From Curtobacterium sp. MCBA15_001 (GTDB lineage Bacteria > Actinomycetota > Actinomycetes > Actinomycetales > Microbacteriaceae), in NCBI RefSeq assembly GCF_001864835.1, contig NZ_MJGI01000025.1, positions 435,184-499,183 on the forward strand: a stretch of DNA of 64,000 bases, given 5' to 3'. Both the position numbers and the translations under genes were made by a program. Shown here piece after piece: positions 28,429 through 35,880 of the stretch (position 1 is the stretch's first letter; the number at the start of each line of letters is the position of its first letter). Below the pieces are notes generated by a model that did not search any database, had not been told where the DNA came from, and saw only the letters and a program-made list of their open reading frames with translations.

Positions 28429-28471
28429 TGTCGGCCCCCTTTCGTCGTCGTACAGCCGGTGATGCTCGTGA

Positions 28472-28501
28472 ACACTATCCGCACCGGGAATGCGAGCGCA
28501 A
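28472..28501 (-). promoter_or_regulatory. Promoter upstream of the 23-residue ORF
   Basis: On the minus strand TTGCGC (28496-28501) and TAGTGT (28472-28477) are spaced 18 nt. It is one of the few places in the window with a recognisable -35 and -10 pair. Confidence 0.5.
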
Positions 28502-28542
28502 CCCTTTTCCAGGAGATCACCCGAGACAGCATTCTGCACACG

Positions 28543-28579
28543 ACGACGGCCCGGTACCGAAGGGGTACCGGGCCGTCGT
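28543..28579 (-). terminator. Terminator hairpin after the Clp ATPase gene
   Basis: A perfect 16-bp stem (28543-28558 with 28564-28579) closes over GAAGG, 14 nt after the end of the minus-strand clp gene. The U-tract is poor, as is common in high-GC genomes. Confidence 0.75.
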
Positions 28580-28592
28580 GTGGTCGAGCGGA

Positions 28593-31190
28593 TCAGACCG
28601 TCGCGGGAGCCGTCACATGGGCGACGAGCCCGCCGTCGCCGACCGTGATCCGGACGGTGTCACCGGCGTGCGCGGCACCGTCGACCACCAGGGTCGCGAT
28701 GCGGTCGTCGACCTCGCGCTGGATCAGGCGCCGCAGCGGACGGGCGCCGTACTCGGGCTCGGAGCCGTGCGACCCGAGCCAGGTGACTGCCTCGTCGGAC
28801 ACCGACAGGACCATGTCCTGCGCGAGCAGCCGCATCGAGGTCTCGGCGAGCAGCAGCGACACGATGGCCTGCAGCTGCGGCGCCTCGAGCTTGCGGAACA
28901 GCACGATGTCGTCGATGCGGTTGATGAACTCCGGCCGCATCGCCTCGCGGAGCTTGCCCATCACGCGCTGCCGCAGGTCGTCCTCCGAGAACCCGCCGTC
29001 CGCCGACGCCGAGAACCCGAGGGCGCCGGACCGTGAGGCCAGGAACTCCGAGCCGATGTTCGACGTCATGATGACGACCGTGTTCCGGAAGTCGACCGTC
29101 CGGCCCTGCCCGTCGGTCAGTCGTCCGTCGTCGAGCACCTGCAGCAGCAGGTTGAACACGTCCGGGTGCGCCTTCTCGACCTCGTCGAGCAGCACGACCG
29201 AGTACGGGTTGCGACGGACGCGCTCGGTGAGCTGTCCGGCCTCGTCGTAGCCGACGTACCCGGGAGGGGCACCGACCAGCCGCGACACGGTGTGGCGCTC
29301 GCCGAACTCGCTCATGTCGAAGCGGAGCATCGCCGACTCGTCACCGAACAGCGACGCCGCGAGCGACTTCGCCAGTTCGGTCTTGCCGACACCGGTCGGG
29401 CCGAGGAACAGGAAGCTGCCCACCGGACGGTCCGGGTCGCCCATGCCGGTCCGGCTGCGCCGCACCGCCGTGGCGATCGCCCGCACCGCGTCGTCCTGGC
29501 CGACGACACGCTCGTGGAGCTCGTCCTCGAGCGCGGCGAGCCGCGTGCGGTCGCCCTGGCTCAGGCGGGTCGCGGGGATGCCGGTGGCACGCGCCACCAC
29601 CGCGGCGATGTCGGCTTCGGTGATCTCGCTGGTCGAGCCGTCCGGATCAGCAGCTGTCGGACGGGAGGCCCCGCCAGTGTCCGCCAGCGAGGCGGCGGTG
29701 ATCCGGGCCTCCAGGTCGGCCGCCTGGTCGCGCAGGCGCGACGCTTCTTCGTACAGCTCCGCAGCCACGGCGCGGTCCTTGTCGGCGTGCAGCTCCGCGA
29801 CCTGGTCGCGGAGCGCCTCGAGGTCGACCTCGCCCGACCGGGCCAGGCGCCGACGTGCGCCGGCCTGGTCGATCAGGTCGATGGCCTTGTCGGGCAGGTG
29901 CCGGTCGGTGACGTAGCGGTGCGAGAGCTCGACGGCGGCGCGCAGGGCGTCGTCGGTGTACGCCACGCCGTGGTGCTCGGCGTAGCGGGGAGCGAGGCCG
30001 GTGAGGATCGCGACGGCGTCCTCGACGCTCGGCTCCCCCACCGTGACGGGCTGGAACCGACGCTCGAGCGCGGCGTCCTTCTCGATCCGGCGGTACTCCT
30101 TGAGCGTCGTCGCGCCGACCATGTGCAGGTCGCCTCGGGCCAGACGCGGCTTGAGGATGTTGCCGGCGTCCATCGAGCCGCTCTCGCCACCACCACCGGC
30201 GCCGACGACCGTGTGCAGTTCGTCGACGAAGACGATGAGCTCGTCGGCGTGTGCGGCGATCTCGTCCATCGCGTTCGTGAGGCGTTCCTCGAAGTCGCCG
30301 CGGTAGCGGGTGCCGGAGAGCATCCCGGGCAGGTCGAGGGCGACGACGCGCTTGCCCTGCAACAGGCTGGGCACGTCGCCGTCGGCGATGCGCTGCGCGA
30401 GGCCCTCGACGATCGCGGTCTTGCCGACGCCGGGCTCACCGATCAGCACGGGGTTGTTCTTGGAGCGGCGCAGCAGGATCTCGACGGTCTGCTCGATCTC
30501 GTCCGTGCGACCGATCACCGGGTCGATGCCGCCCTGGCGGGCGCGCTCGGTGAGGTCGGTGCCGAACTGGTCGAGCGTCGGCGTGTCGGACTGCTGCTGG
30601 TCCGCTTGGGTGGTGCCGGGCATCGGGCGCCCCTCTCGAGCCGCCTCGGCGGCCTGCTGTGCGTACGACTGCATGACCTGGGGCGTGACGCCGGCGCTCG
30701 CGAGGAGCTGACCGGTGACGGTCTCCTGGTCCATGACGAGCGCGAAGAAGACGTGCTCGGGGTCGGTGTAGGTGCTGCCGAACGCCCGTGCCGCCTGGGT
30801 GGCCTCGACGAGGATGCGCTGCGCGCTCGGGGTGAGCGCGGGGCGGTCGTCGACGGGCTCGTCGGACGGTGCCGGCAGCCGCTGCTCGACCTCGTCGGCC
30901 AGGTGCTCGGGGTCGACGCCCGCGGACCGGACGACCGCGTCGAACGGTTCGGTGGCGACGAGCTCGTGCAGGACGTGCAGGGCGTCGACCTCACGCTGTC
31001 CCTGGGACACCGCGTAGGCGGCGGTGCGCTGGAGCAGGTCGTGGGTGCGGCGGCTGAGCATCCGCGTGATGTCGACGGGGCGTCCCAGCGGTGCGGATCG
31101 CTGGGCGCCGGTGTTCTGGGCCGCGAGGAGTCGGGCGAGGAACGCGTCGAACGCGTCACTGCCGTTGGTCGGACCGGACGTTGCTGGCAA
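28593..31190 (-). CDS. HspR-regulated Clp/Hsp100 ATPase (ClpB/ClpC-type)
   Basis: This 865-residue AAA+ unfoldase has a diverged Clp N domain (about 35-170), a first ATPase with Walker A GEPGVGKT, a short middle domain (ClpC-like, too short for the ClpB coiled coil), and a second ATPase with GPTGVGKT and arginine finger in the FINRIDDIV region. The start is TTG 31190: AGGAGG (31196-31201) sits 5 nt upstream, while the longer frame runs into the HAIR operator. The operator predicts heat-shock control by HspR, like clpB and dnaK in other actinobacteria. Residues 508-511 (ASRP) in the variable middle segment come from the dispersed motif. It is a second Clp ATPase, distinct from housekeeping ClpC. 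Confidence 0.9.
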   Translation of the reverse strand: MPATSGPTNGSDAFDAFLARLLAAQNTGAQRSAPLGRPVDITRMLSRRTHDLLQRTAAYAVSQGQREVDALHVLHELVATEPFDAVVRSAGVDPEHLADEVEQRLPAPSDEPVDDRPALTPSAQRILVEATQAARAFGSTYTDPEHVFFALVMDQETVTGQLLASAGVTPQVMQSYAQQAAEAAREGRPMPGTTQADQQQSDTPTLDQFGTDLTERARQGGIDPVIGRTDEIEQTVEILLRRSKNNPVLIGEPGVGKTAIVEGLAQRIADGDVPSLLQGKRVVALDLPGMLSGTRYRGDFEERLTNAMDEIAAHADELIVFVDELHTVVGAGGGGESGSMDAGNILKPRLARGDLHMVGATTLKEYRRIEKDAALERRFQPVTVGEPSVEDAVAILTGLAPRYAEHHGVAYTDDALRAAVELSHRYVTDRHLPDKAIDLIDQAGARRRLARSGEVDLEALRDQVAELHADKDRAVAAELYEEASRLRDQAADLEARITAASLADTGGASRPTAADPDGSTSEITEADIAAVVARATGIPATRLSQGDRTRLAALEDELHERVVGQDDAVRAIATAVRRSRTGMGDPDRPVGSFLFLGPTGVGKTELAKSLAASLFGDESAMLRFDMSEFGERHTVSRLVGAPPGYVGYDEAGQLTERVRRNPYSVVLLDEVEKAHPDVFNLLLQVLDDGRLTDGQGRTVDFRNTVVIMTSNIGSEFLASRSGALGFSASADGGFSEDDLRQRVMGKLREAMRPEFINRIDDIVLFRKLEAPQLQAIVSLLLAETSMRLLAQDMVLSVSDEAVTWLGSHGSEPEYGARPLRRLIQREVDDRIATLVVDGAAHAGDTVRITVGDGGLVAHVTAPATV

Positions 31191-31206
31191 CGGGACCTCC
31201 TGGGAA

Positions 31207-31227
31207 CTTGAGTGCCTTCGACTCAAT
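31207..31227. promoter_or_regulatory. HAIR element (HspR operator)
   Basis: CTTGAGT-N7-ACTCAAT differs from the HAIR consensus CTTGAGT-N7-ACTCAAG at only the last base. It lies 17 nt before the TTG start of the Clp ATPase gene, overlapping its promoter region. Confidence 0.85.
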
Positions 31228-31285
31228 GCAACGCAGGAGGAGCCGGGTCATTCCCGGTCCGACGAAGAACTTGCGGCGACGCGAC

Positions 31286-31771
31286 TCAGGTCCGTGCGAT
31301 CGCGGCGGTGGTGCCCTCGGTCACGGCGAGCAGGTCGGCCGGGGCGATCTCGATGTCGAAGCCCCGTCGTCCGCCGGACACGAAGATCGTCGCGTAGGTC
31401 GTCGCCGACTCGTCGAGCACCGTGGGGATGTGCGAGCGCTGTCCGACGGGGCTGATGCCCCCCACGACGTACCCGGTCCGTCGCTCGGCGAGGGCCGGGT
31501 CGGCGAGCGTGGCCTTCTTGCCGCCGACCGCAGCGGCGATGGCCTTGAGGTCGAGCCGGTTCGCGACCGGGACGATCGCCACCGCCAGGGTGCCGTCGAC
31601 GGACACCACCAGCGTCTTGAAGACCTGCTCCTCGCGGAGGCCCAGCGCGGCCGCGGCTTCCTCGCCGAAGTTCGTCGCGGTCTCGTGGTGCTCGTAGACG
31701 TGCGGCGTGAACGGCACTCCGGCGCGCTCCAACGCGAGGGTCGCGGGGGTGCTCGGGGAACCAGCGGTCAT
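31286..31771 (-). CDS. ybaK: Cys-tRNA(Pro) deacylase YbaK
   Basis: This 161-residue enzyme clears cysteine wrongly attached to tRNA-Pro. The YbaK/EbsC fold is recognised from EQVFKTLVV, the KKATLADPA lysine region, the GYVVGGISPVG loop and the closing GRRGFDIEIAPADL. Length is standard. It starts at ATG 31771, divergent from the DUF6412-like gene across 66 nt. The spacer on its other side, before the HAIR element, holds only a 5-bp hairpin (31246-31260). Confidence 0.94.
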   Translation of the reverse strand: MTAGSPSTPATLALERAGVPFTPHVYEHHETATNFGEEAAAALGLREEQVFKTLVVSVDGTLAVAIVPVANRLDLKAIAAAVGGKKATLADPALAERRTGYVVGGISPVGQRSHIPTVLDESATTYATIFVSGGRRGFDIEIAPADLLAVTEGTTAAIART

Positions 31772-31822
31772 GCGGCGATCATCTCCCGCCCGGGCCGCCG
31801 GTCGGCAGCGGCACGCGGGCGT

Positions 31823-31828
31823 TACGCT
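31823..31828 (+). promoter_or_regulatory. -10 box of the DUF6412-yidC2 pair
   Basis: TACGCT ends 9 nt before the ATG at 31838, giving a leader of only a few bases. Confidence 0.4.
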
Positions 31829-31837
31829 GATCAGACC

Positions 31838-32122
31838 ATGGCCGTCATCGAGGTGTTCCTGCGCGCAGTCGCCGCGCTGCTCCTCGTCGACCCGGCCTCG
31901 GGGGCGCTGCCGCTGCTGGCCCTTGCCGGGTTCGGGATCGCCGCCGTCGCCGCGGCGGTGCTCGTCGCGCAGGTGCTCGCGCTCGTGCTCGGCGCCCCGT
32001 CGACACCCGGGCTCCGCAGTCGCGAGACCGGTCAGGACCTGGTCGTGCGGATCGCGTGGAGCCACCCCGACGCCGACGGGCACGCCCGACCGCGGGCTCC
32101 GGGGGCGACGCCCACGGCCTGA
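31838..32122 (+). CDS. Small membrane protein (DUF6412-like)
   Basis: This 94-residue protein has two hydrophobic stretches (about 6-22 and 26-50) and then a hydrophilic tail containing VVRIAWSHPDADGHARPRAPGA. The tail motif and its position just before a YidC-like gene match the uncharacterised DUF6412 family; this is recognition by eye. It may assist the downstream membrane insertase, which is inference from gene order only. The gap of 60 nt to that gene suggests one transcript. Confidence 0.75.
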   Translation: MAVIEVFLRAVAALLLVDPASGALPLLALAGFGIAAVAAAVLVAQVLALVLGAPSTPGLRSRETGQDLVVRIAWSHPDADGHARPRAPGATPTA

Positions 32123-32182
32123 CACCGATCCGGTGCGCAGGTCGTTCGTCGACCCCGCCCACCACCACCGATCGGAACCGTC

Positions 32183-32932
32183 ATGGACCTCTCCACCCTG
32201 CCACTCGTCGGGCCCTTCGTCGCCGCCGCGCTGCACGCCGGCGCCGACCTGCTCGCCGCACTGACCGCGGGCCTGACCCCCGTCGCCGGCCCGCTCGCCG
32301 CGGCCCTCGCCGTCGTCGTCGCGACCCTCGCCGTCCGCGCCCTGCTCGTCCCCCTCGCCGTCCTGCAGGTCCGCGCCGAACGCGACCGACGTCGGCTCGC
32401 GCCGCAGCTCGCCGCGCTCCGGAAGCGCCACGGTCGCGACACGGCGCGCCTGCAGCAGGCGGTCCAGGAGCTGTACACCTCGGAGCACGTGTCACCGCTC
32501 GCCGGGTGCCTGCCCGTGCTGGCGCAGGCGCCCGTGGTGTCGCTCGTCTACGCCCTGTTCACGCACGCGAGCATCGCGGGTGCGGCGAACACGCTGCTCG
32601 ACGCCACGCTGGTCGGCATCCCGCTCGGGCACTCGTTCGTCGCCGTCGTGACGTCGCCGCTGTGGGTGCACGGGTGGGTCGTCCTGCTCGTGCTCGTCGC
32701 CCTGGCGGTCGTGGTGGAGCTCACGCGGCGGGCGAACCTGCGGTGGAACCCGCCGACGCCGGTCGACACGGCGGTGCCCGGGGCTGCGGTGACGACGGCC
32801 GTGACCCGGTGGGTGCCGTTCGTGACCGTCGTCTTCGCGGCGATCGCTCCGCTGGCCGCGGCACTGTACGTGCTCACGAGTGCTGGTTGGACCGCCGGCG
32901 AGCGGGCCGTGCTGCGTCGCGCGCTGCGCTGA
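32183..32932 (+). CDS. YidC/Oxa1-family membrane insertase (paralogue)
   Basis: This 249-residue protein has the 60KD_IMP/YidC core: a first helix, a basic cytoplasmic hairpin (RAERDRRRLAPQLAALRKRHG), and helices with VSPLAGCLPVLAQAPV and the PFVTVVFAAIAPLAAALYVLT end. It lacks a long C-terminal basic tail and is shorter than the housekeeping YidC usually found near rpmH and dnaA, so it is probably an additional copy with narrower clients. The conserved arginine expected in the groove could be R56 (AVRALLVPL). It is paired with the DUF6412-like gene. Confidence 0.88.
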   Translation: MDLSTLPLVGPFVAAALHAGADLLAALTAGLTPVAGPLAAALAVVVATLAVRALLVPLAVLQVRAERDRRRLAPQLAALRKRHGRDTARLQQAVQELYTSEHVSPLAGCLPVLAQAPVVSLVYALFTHASIAGAANTLLDATLVGIPLGHSFVAVVTSPLWVHGWVVLLVLVALAVVVELTRRANLRWNPPTPVDTAVPGAAVTTAVTRWVPFVTVVFAAIAPLAAALYVLTSAGWTAGERAVLRRALR

Positions 32933-32955
32933 GCGGCGGGCGCGCTCCGCTGCGG

Positions 32956-33150
32956 TCAGCCCTCGTGTTCCGGGCCCTGGTCGACGGGGTCGTACTCGGT
33001 GCCCCGACCCTGTTCCTCGTCCGGCAGCGGGTTGCGGCGCTCGACACCGCTGCCGCCGGGGTTCGTCGCGACGTAGTCGGCCTCCCCCGAGGTGACGTCG
33101 TGGCTGACCGGCTCGATGACCTCGGGATCGGGTTCGCGTGCGTCTGTCAT
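32956..33150 (-). CDS. Small acidic hydrophilic protein
   Basis: This 64-residue protein is acidic throughout, without hydrophobic segments or cysteines, and probably disordered. I know no function. Codon use is typical of the window, and it fills the gap between two plus-strand genes on the opposite strand. The start is ATG 33150 with no strong ribosome site. A coding call is reasonable because its composition (VSHDVTSGEADYVATNPGG) looks like a real protein and not a frame shadow. Confidence 0.6.
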   Translation of the reverse strand: MTDAREPDPEVIEPVSHDVTSGEADYVATNPGGSGVERRNPLPDEEQGRGTEYDPVDQGPEHEG

Positions 33151-33264
33151 GCACCAGGCCTACACCCACCGGATCCGGACAGGGCCCCCGGACTGGGTGC
33201 GCACCGCTGTCCGCGGAGTGCCACGATGAAGGCGAGACAGCATCGACCCGACCCGGGAGTGCGC

Positions 33265-34164
33265 ATGGCCGACGGCGACCGCGACACGGACCGCGAACGC
33301 GCGCGCCTCGAAGGCATCGCGTGGGGTGCGGGATCGTCCCCCGCCGAGGCGGCACGGGCCCGGATCGCACTGGCCGACCTCGGTCGGCGCGCGTCGACGC
33401 AGTCCCGGAAGACGGCCGCACCCGCGGCCCCGCAGTCGGCTGCTTCGGGACCAGCGACCGTGGCGTCCTCGACCGAGCAGCCGTCGCTCGCGGCGGCGCA
33501 GCCCGCAGTGCCGGACCGGACCGCAGTGCCAGACCGGTCCGTGGGTCCGGACCACGGCCAGGAGGCGCGCCCCGCGTCCGGCGGACAGCCGACCGTCGGT
33601 GGTGACCAGGGCCTCCCGTCCGGTGCCCCACCCGTGTCGACCGGCGCGCGGATCCGCGACCGTGTGCTGCGGATCATGCGGAGCGCTCGGGCGCGCCCGT
33701 GGCTCGCCGGCGGTGCGGCGGCCGCGATCGTGATCGCGTTCGGCGCCGGGGTGGCGGTCCGGACCGTGTACCCGGCGGTGCCGGCGTCGCCCTCGGTCAC
33801 GCCGACGCCCGGGACCATCACGCTCGAGCAGTTGCTCGACGCGCCGCAGACCTACGCTGACCAGATCCCCGGGTCGGTCGAGGCGCCGGTGAAGCTGCAC
33901 AGCACCCGGCTGGTGTTCACGAACCGGTCGCTGAGCGGCGACGACGCCGCGACGCCCTGGAACGTCTGGGCCGGGGTGGGGAACGAGCCGTCGACGATCT
34001 GCCTCGTGGCGACGGCGAACCGGATCGAGGCCACCTCGGCCTGCTACCCGCGTGCGGACGCGCTGCACGGGAAGGTGTCGCTGACGGCGCAGTCGCTCAG
34101 TGGGACGCTCGTCGTCGAGCTCAACGGCGGCGGGGTCGACGGGCGCGTGGCGAAGGCGTTCTGA
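33265..34164 (+). CDS. Membrane-anchored protein of unknown function
   Basis: This 299-residue protein has a charged cytoplasmic head (RERARLEGIAWG), a long Ala/Pro/Gln-rich linker (about 45-135), one membrane helix (WLAGGAAAAIVIAFGAGVAV, about 152-171), and an extracellular globular domain with a possible disulfide (the cysteines in TICLVA and SACYPR). I do not recognise the domain. I choose ATG 33265 after GGGAG; ATG 33226 is an alternative adding 13 residues. It stands alone on the plus strand; a sensor or cell-envelope role would be guesswork. Confidence 0.75.
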   Translation: MADGDRDTDRERARLEGIAWGAGSSPAEAARARIALADLGRRASTQSRKTAAPAAPQSAASGPATVASSTEQPSLAAAQPAVPDRTAVPDRSVGPDHGQEARPASGGQPTVGGDQGLPSGAPPVSTGARIRDRVLRIMRSARARPWLAGGAAAAIVIAFGAGVAVRTVYPAVPASPSVTPTPGTITLEQLLDAPQTYADQIPGSVEAPVKLHSTRLVFTNRSLSGDDAATPWNVWAGVGNEPSTICLVATANRIEATSACYPRADALHGKVSLTAQSLSGTLVVELNGGGVDGRVAKAF

Positions 34165-34193
34165 CACGCCCGCTGTGGGTGTTGGAGCGCTCC

Positions 34194-34222
34194 TTCACAT
34201 CGCGGCGGCATCGTGCAACACT
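34194..34222 (+). promoter_or_regulatory. Weak candidate promoter of the MFS gene
   Basis: TTCACA and AACACT are spaced 17 nt, 134 nt before the MFS start. The -10 match is poor. The rest of the 192-nt spacer shows only a GGAGCGCTCC palindrome (34184-34193). Confidence 0.2.
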
Positions 34223-34356
34223 GGATGGATCGCACTCGCCGTGGAGTGACCAACCACACATCCCGCCCGAGCGCGCGCTGCCCGACCTGATCCGTCGTGG
34301 TGCCGTCGACGTGACGATCCGTCGCGCGCTCCGCCACGTCCCGAGGAGGTCAGCCC

Positions 34357-35712
34357 ATGCCGCGCACCACCGCGTCCGCTCCCACAGCATCACCCGTCAC
34401 GATGTCGGTCCGCGCCCCGTCGGTCCTGACCTCGAAGTCGATCGTCGGCATCGCGGTCCTCGGACTCGCCACGTTCTTCGCCATCACGACCGAGCTCATG
34501 CCGGTCGGCCTGCTCGGGACGATGAGCACCGACCTCGGGGTGACCGAGTCCACGATGGGCGTCGTCATCACCGTGTACGCCGCGGCGGTCGCGCTGCTGG
34601 CACTGCCGCTGACGTCACTGACGGCCCGGTTGCCGCGCAAGGGCGTCCTCGTCGCGACGCTCGTCGGGTACACCATGTCGAACCTCATGGTCGCGCTGGC
34701 GCCCTCGTTCGCCGTCGTCTGCGCCGGTCGGGTCGTCGGCGGTGTCGCCCACGCGCTGTTCTTCTCGGTCGCGTCGGCGTACGCCACGCGCATCGTCCCG
34801 CCGCGACTCGCCGGTCGTGCCATCGCCTTCGTCTACTCCGGCAGCTCGCTCGGGTTCGTCCTCGGGGTGCCGATCGCGACCGGCGTCGGGCAGTCGATCG
34901 GCTGGCGACCGGCTGTCGGCGCCGTGGCCGTCTGCGCCGCCGTGCTCGCCGTGGTCGCCGCCGCGTTCCTGCCGGCCGTGAACGGCACGTCCTCGCCGCA
35001 CATCGGGTCGCCCACGGCCTGGGCGCGCACCGGACTGCTGGCCGTGGTCGTGGCGGACCTGCTGCTGTTCGCCGGACACTACGTCGTCTACACCTACATC
35101 GGGCCGTACGCGATCGACGCCGGGCTCGACTCGGGGCTGGTCAGCGGTGCGCTGCTCGTGCTCGGTGCGACCGGGGTGATCGGGCTGTGGCTCGCTGGCA
35201 TGTTCGTCGACAAGGCCCCCCGCCAGACGCTCATCATCGCCGTGGCCACGATGGCGGCGGCGTTCATCGCGCTGCCGTTCGTCCACGGGTCGCTCATCGG
35301 CACCATGGTCGTCGCGGGCGTGTGGATGGCCGCGAACGGCACGACGGGCACGCTCTTCATGGCCGCGGCGATCCGCACCGGGGGTGTCTCCCCCGACATC
35401 GCCGGAGCACTCGTCAACGGCGCGTCGAACATCGGCATCGCGGGCGGTGCGGCGATCGGCGGGCAGGTGCTCGGGCTGACCGGCATGCAGACGCTGCCGA
35501 TCGCGGGCGCCGTCGTACTGCTCGGGTCGCTCGGGGTCGTCGTCGCCGCACGTCGGGGCTTCCCCGTGCACTCGACGCACCAGGAGCACCTGTCGACGTC
35601 GTCCGTCGAGGCGATCACGGCCTCGCTCGGGGTCGTCACCACGTCCATCCCCACGATCAGCCGCGCGATCCAGACGGTCACGGGCTCGGTCGCCACCCAC
35701 CGCTCCCGCTGA
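34357..35712 (+). CDS. MFS transporter (DHA1/AraJ-type exporter)
   Basis: This 451-residue protein has about twelve membrane helices and MFS motif A-like loops (TARLPRKGVL after helix 2). The FFAITTELMPVGLLGTMSTDLG opening is typical of the AraJ/NepI/SotB drug-sugar exporter branch (DHA1). The C-terminal tail of about 60 residues (from RRGFPVHSTHQEH) is longer than usual and hydrophilic. AGGAGG lies 8 nt before the ATG. Substrate unknown; export of sugars, nucleosides or drugs is the family range. It converges on the surface-protein gene across a strong terminator. Confidence 0.92.
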   Translation: MPRTTASAPTASPVTMSVRAPSVLTSKSIVGIAVLGLATFFAITTELMPVGLLGTMSTDLGVTESTMGVVITVYAAAVALLALPLTSLTARLPRKGVLVATLVGYTMSNLMVALAPSFAVVCAGRVVGGVAHALFFSVASAYATRIVPPRLAGRAIAFVYSGSSLGFVLGVPIATGVGQSIGWRPAVGAVAVCAAVLAVVAAAFLPAVNGTSSPHIGSPTAWARTGLLAVVVADLLLFAGHYVVYTYIGPYAIDAGLDSGLVSGALLVLGATGVIGLWLAGMFVDKAPRQTLIIAVATMAAAFIALPFVHGSLIGTMVVAGVWMAANGTTGTLFMAAAIRTGGVSPDIAGALVNGASNIGIAGGAAIGGQVLGLTGMQTLPIAGAVVLLGSLGVVVAARRGFPVHSTHQEHLSTSSVEAITASLGVVTTSIPTISRAIQTVTGSVATHRSR

Positions 35713-35723
35713 GGCGCGGGCCG

Positions 35724-35753
35724 GGGGGTCCGCGGTCCGGGGGTCCGCGGTCC
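35724..35753. repeat. Perfect 15-bp tandem duplication after the MFS stop
   Basis: GGGGGTCCGCGGTCC occurs twice with no spacer, 11 nt after the stop codon. Confidence 0.7.
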
Positions 35754-35787
35754 GATCGGGTGGTTCGGTTCGCGTTCGCACAACGAG

Positions 35788-35827
35788 AAGCACCCGACAC
35801 CACGGGAATCCGTGGTGTCGGGTGCTT
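35788..35827. terminator. Bidirectional terminator between MFS and surface-protein genes
   Basis: A perfect 18-bp stem (35788-35805 with 35810-35827) closes over GAAT, with flanking CTTTCTGTT on the plus side. An outer CAAC/GTTG pair extends it. Confidence 0.85.
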
Positions 35828-35880
35828 TCTGTTGTCCGAACGAGTGAGCCGGGCGACGGCCCGGCCCGCCCGGCCTCGGC

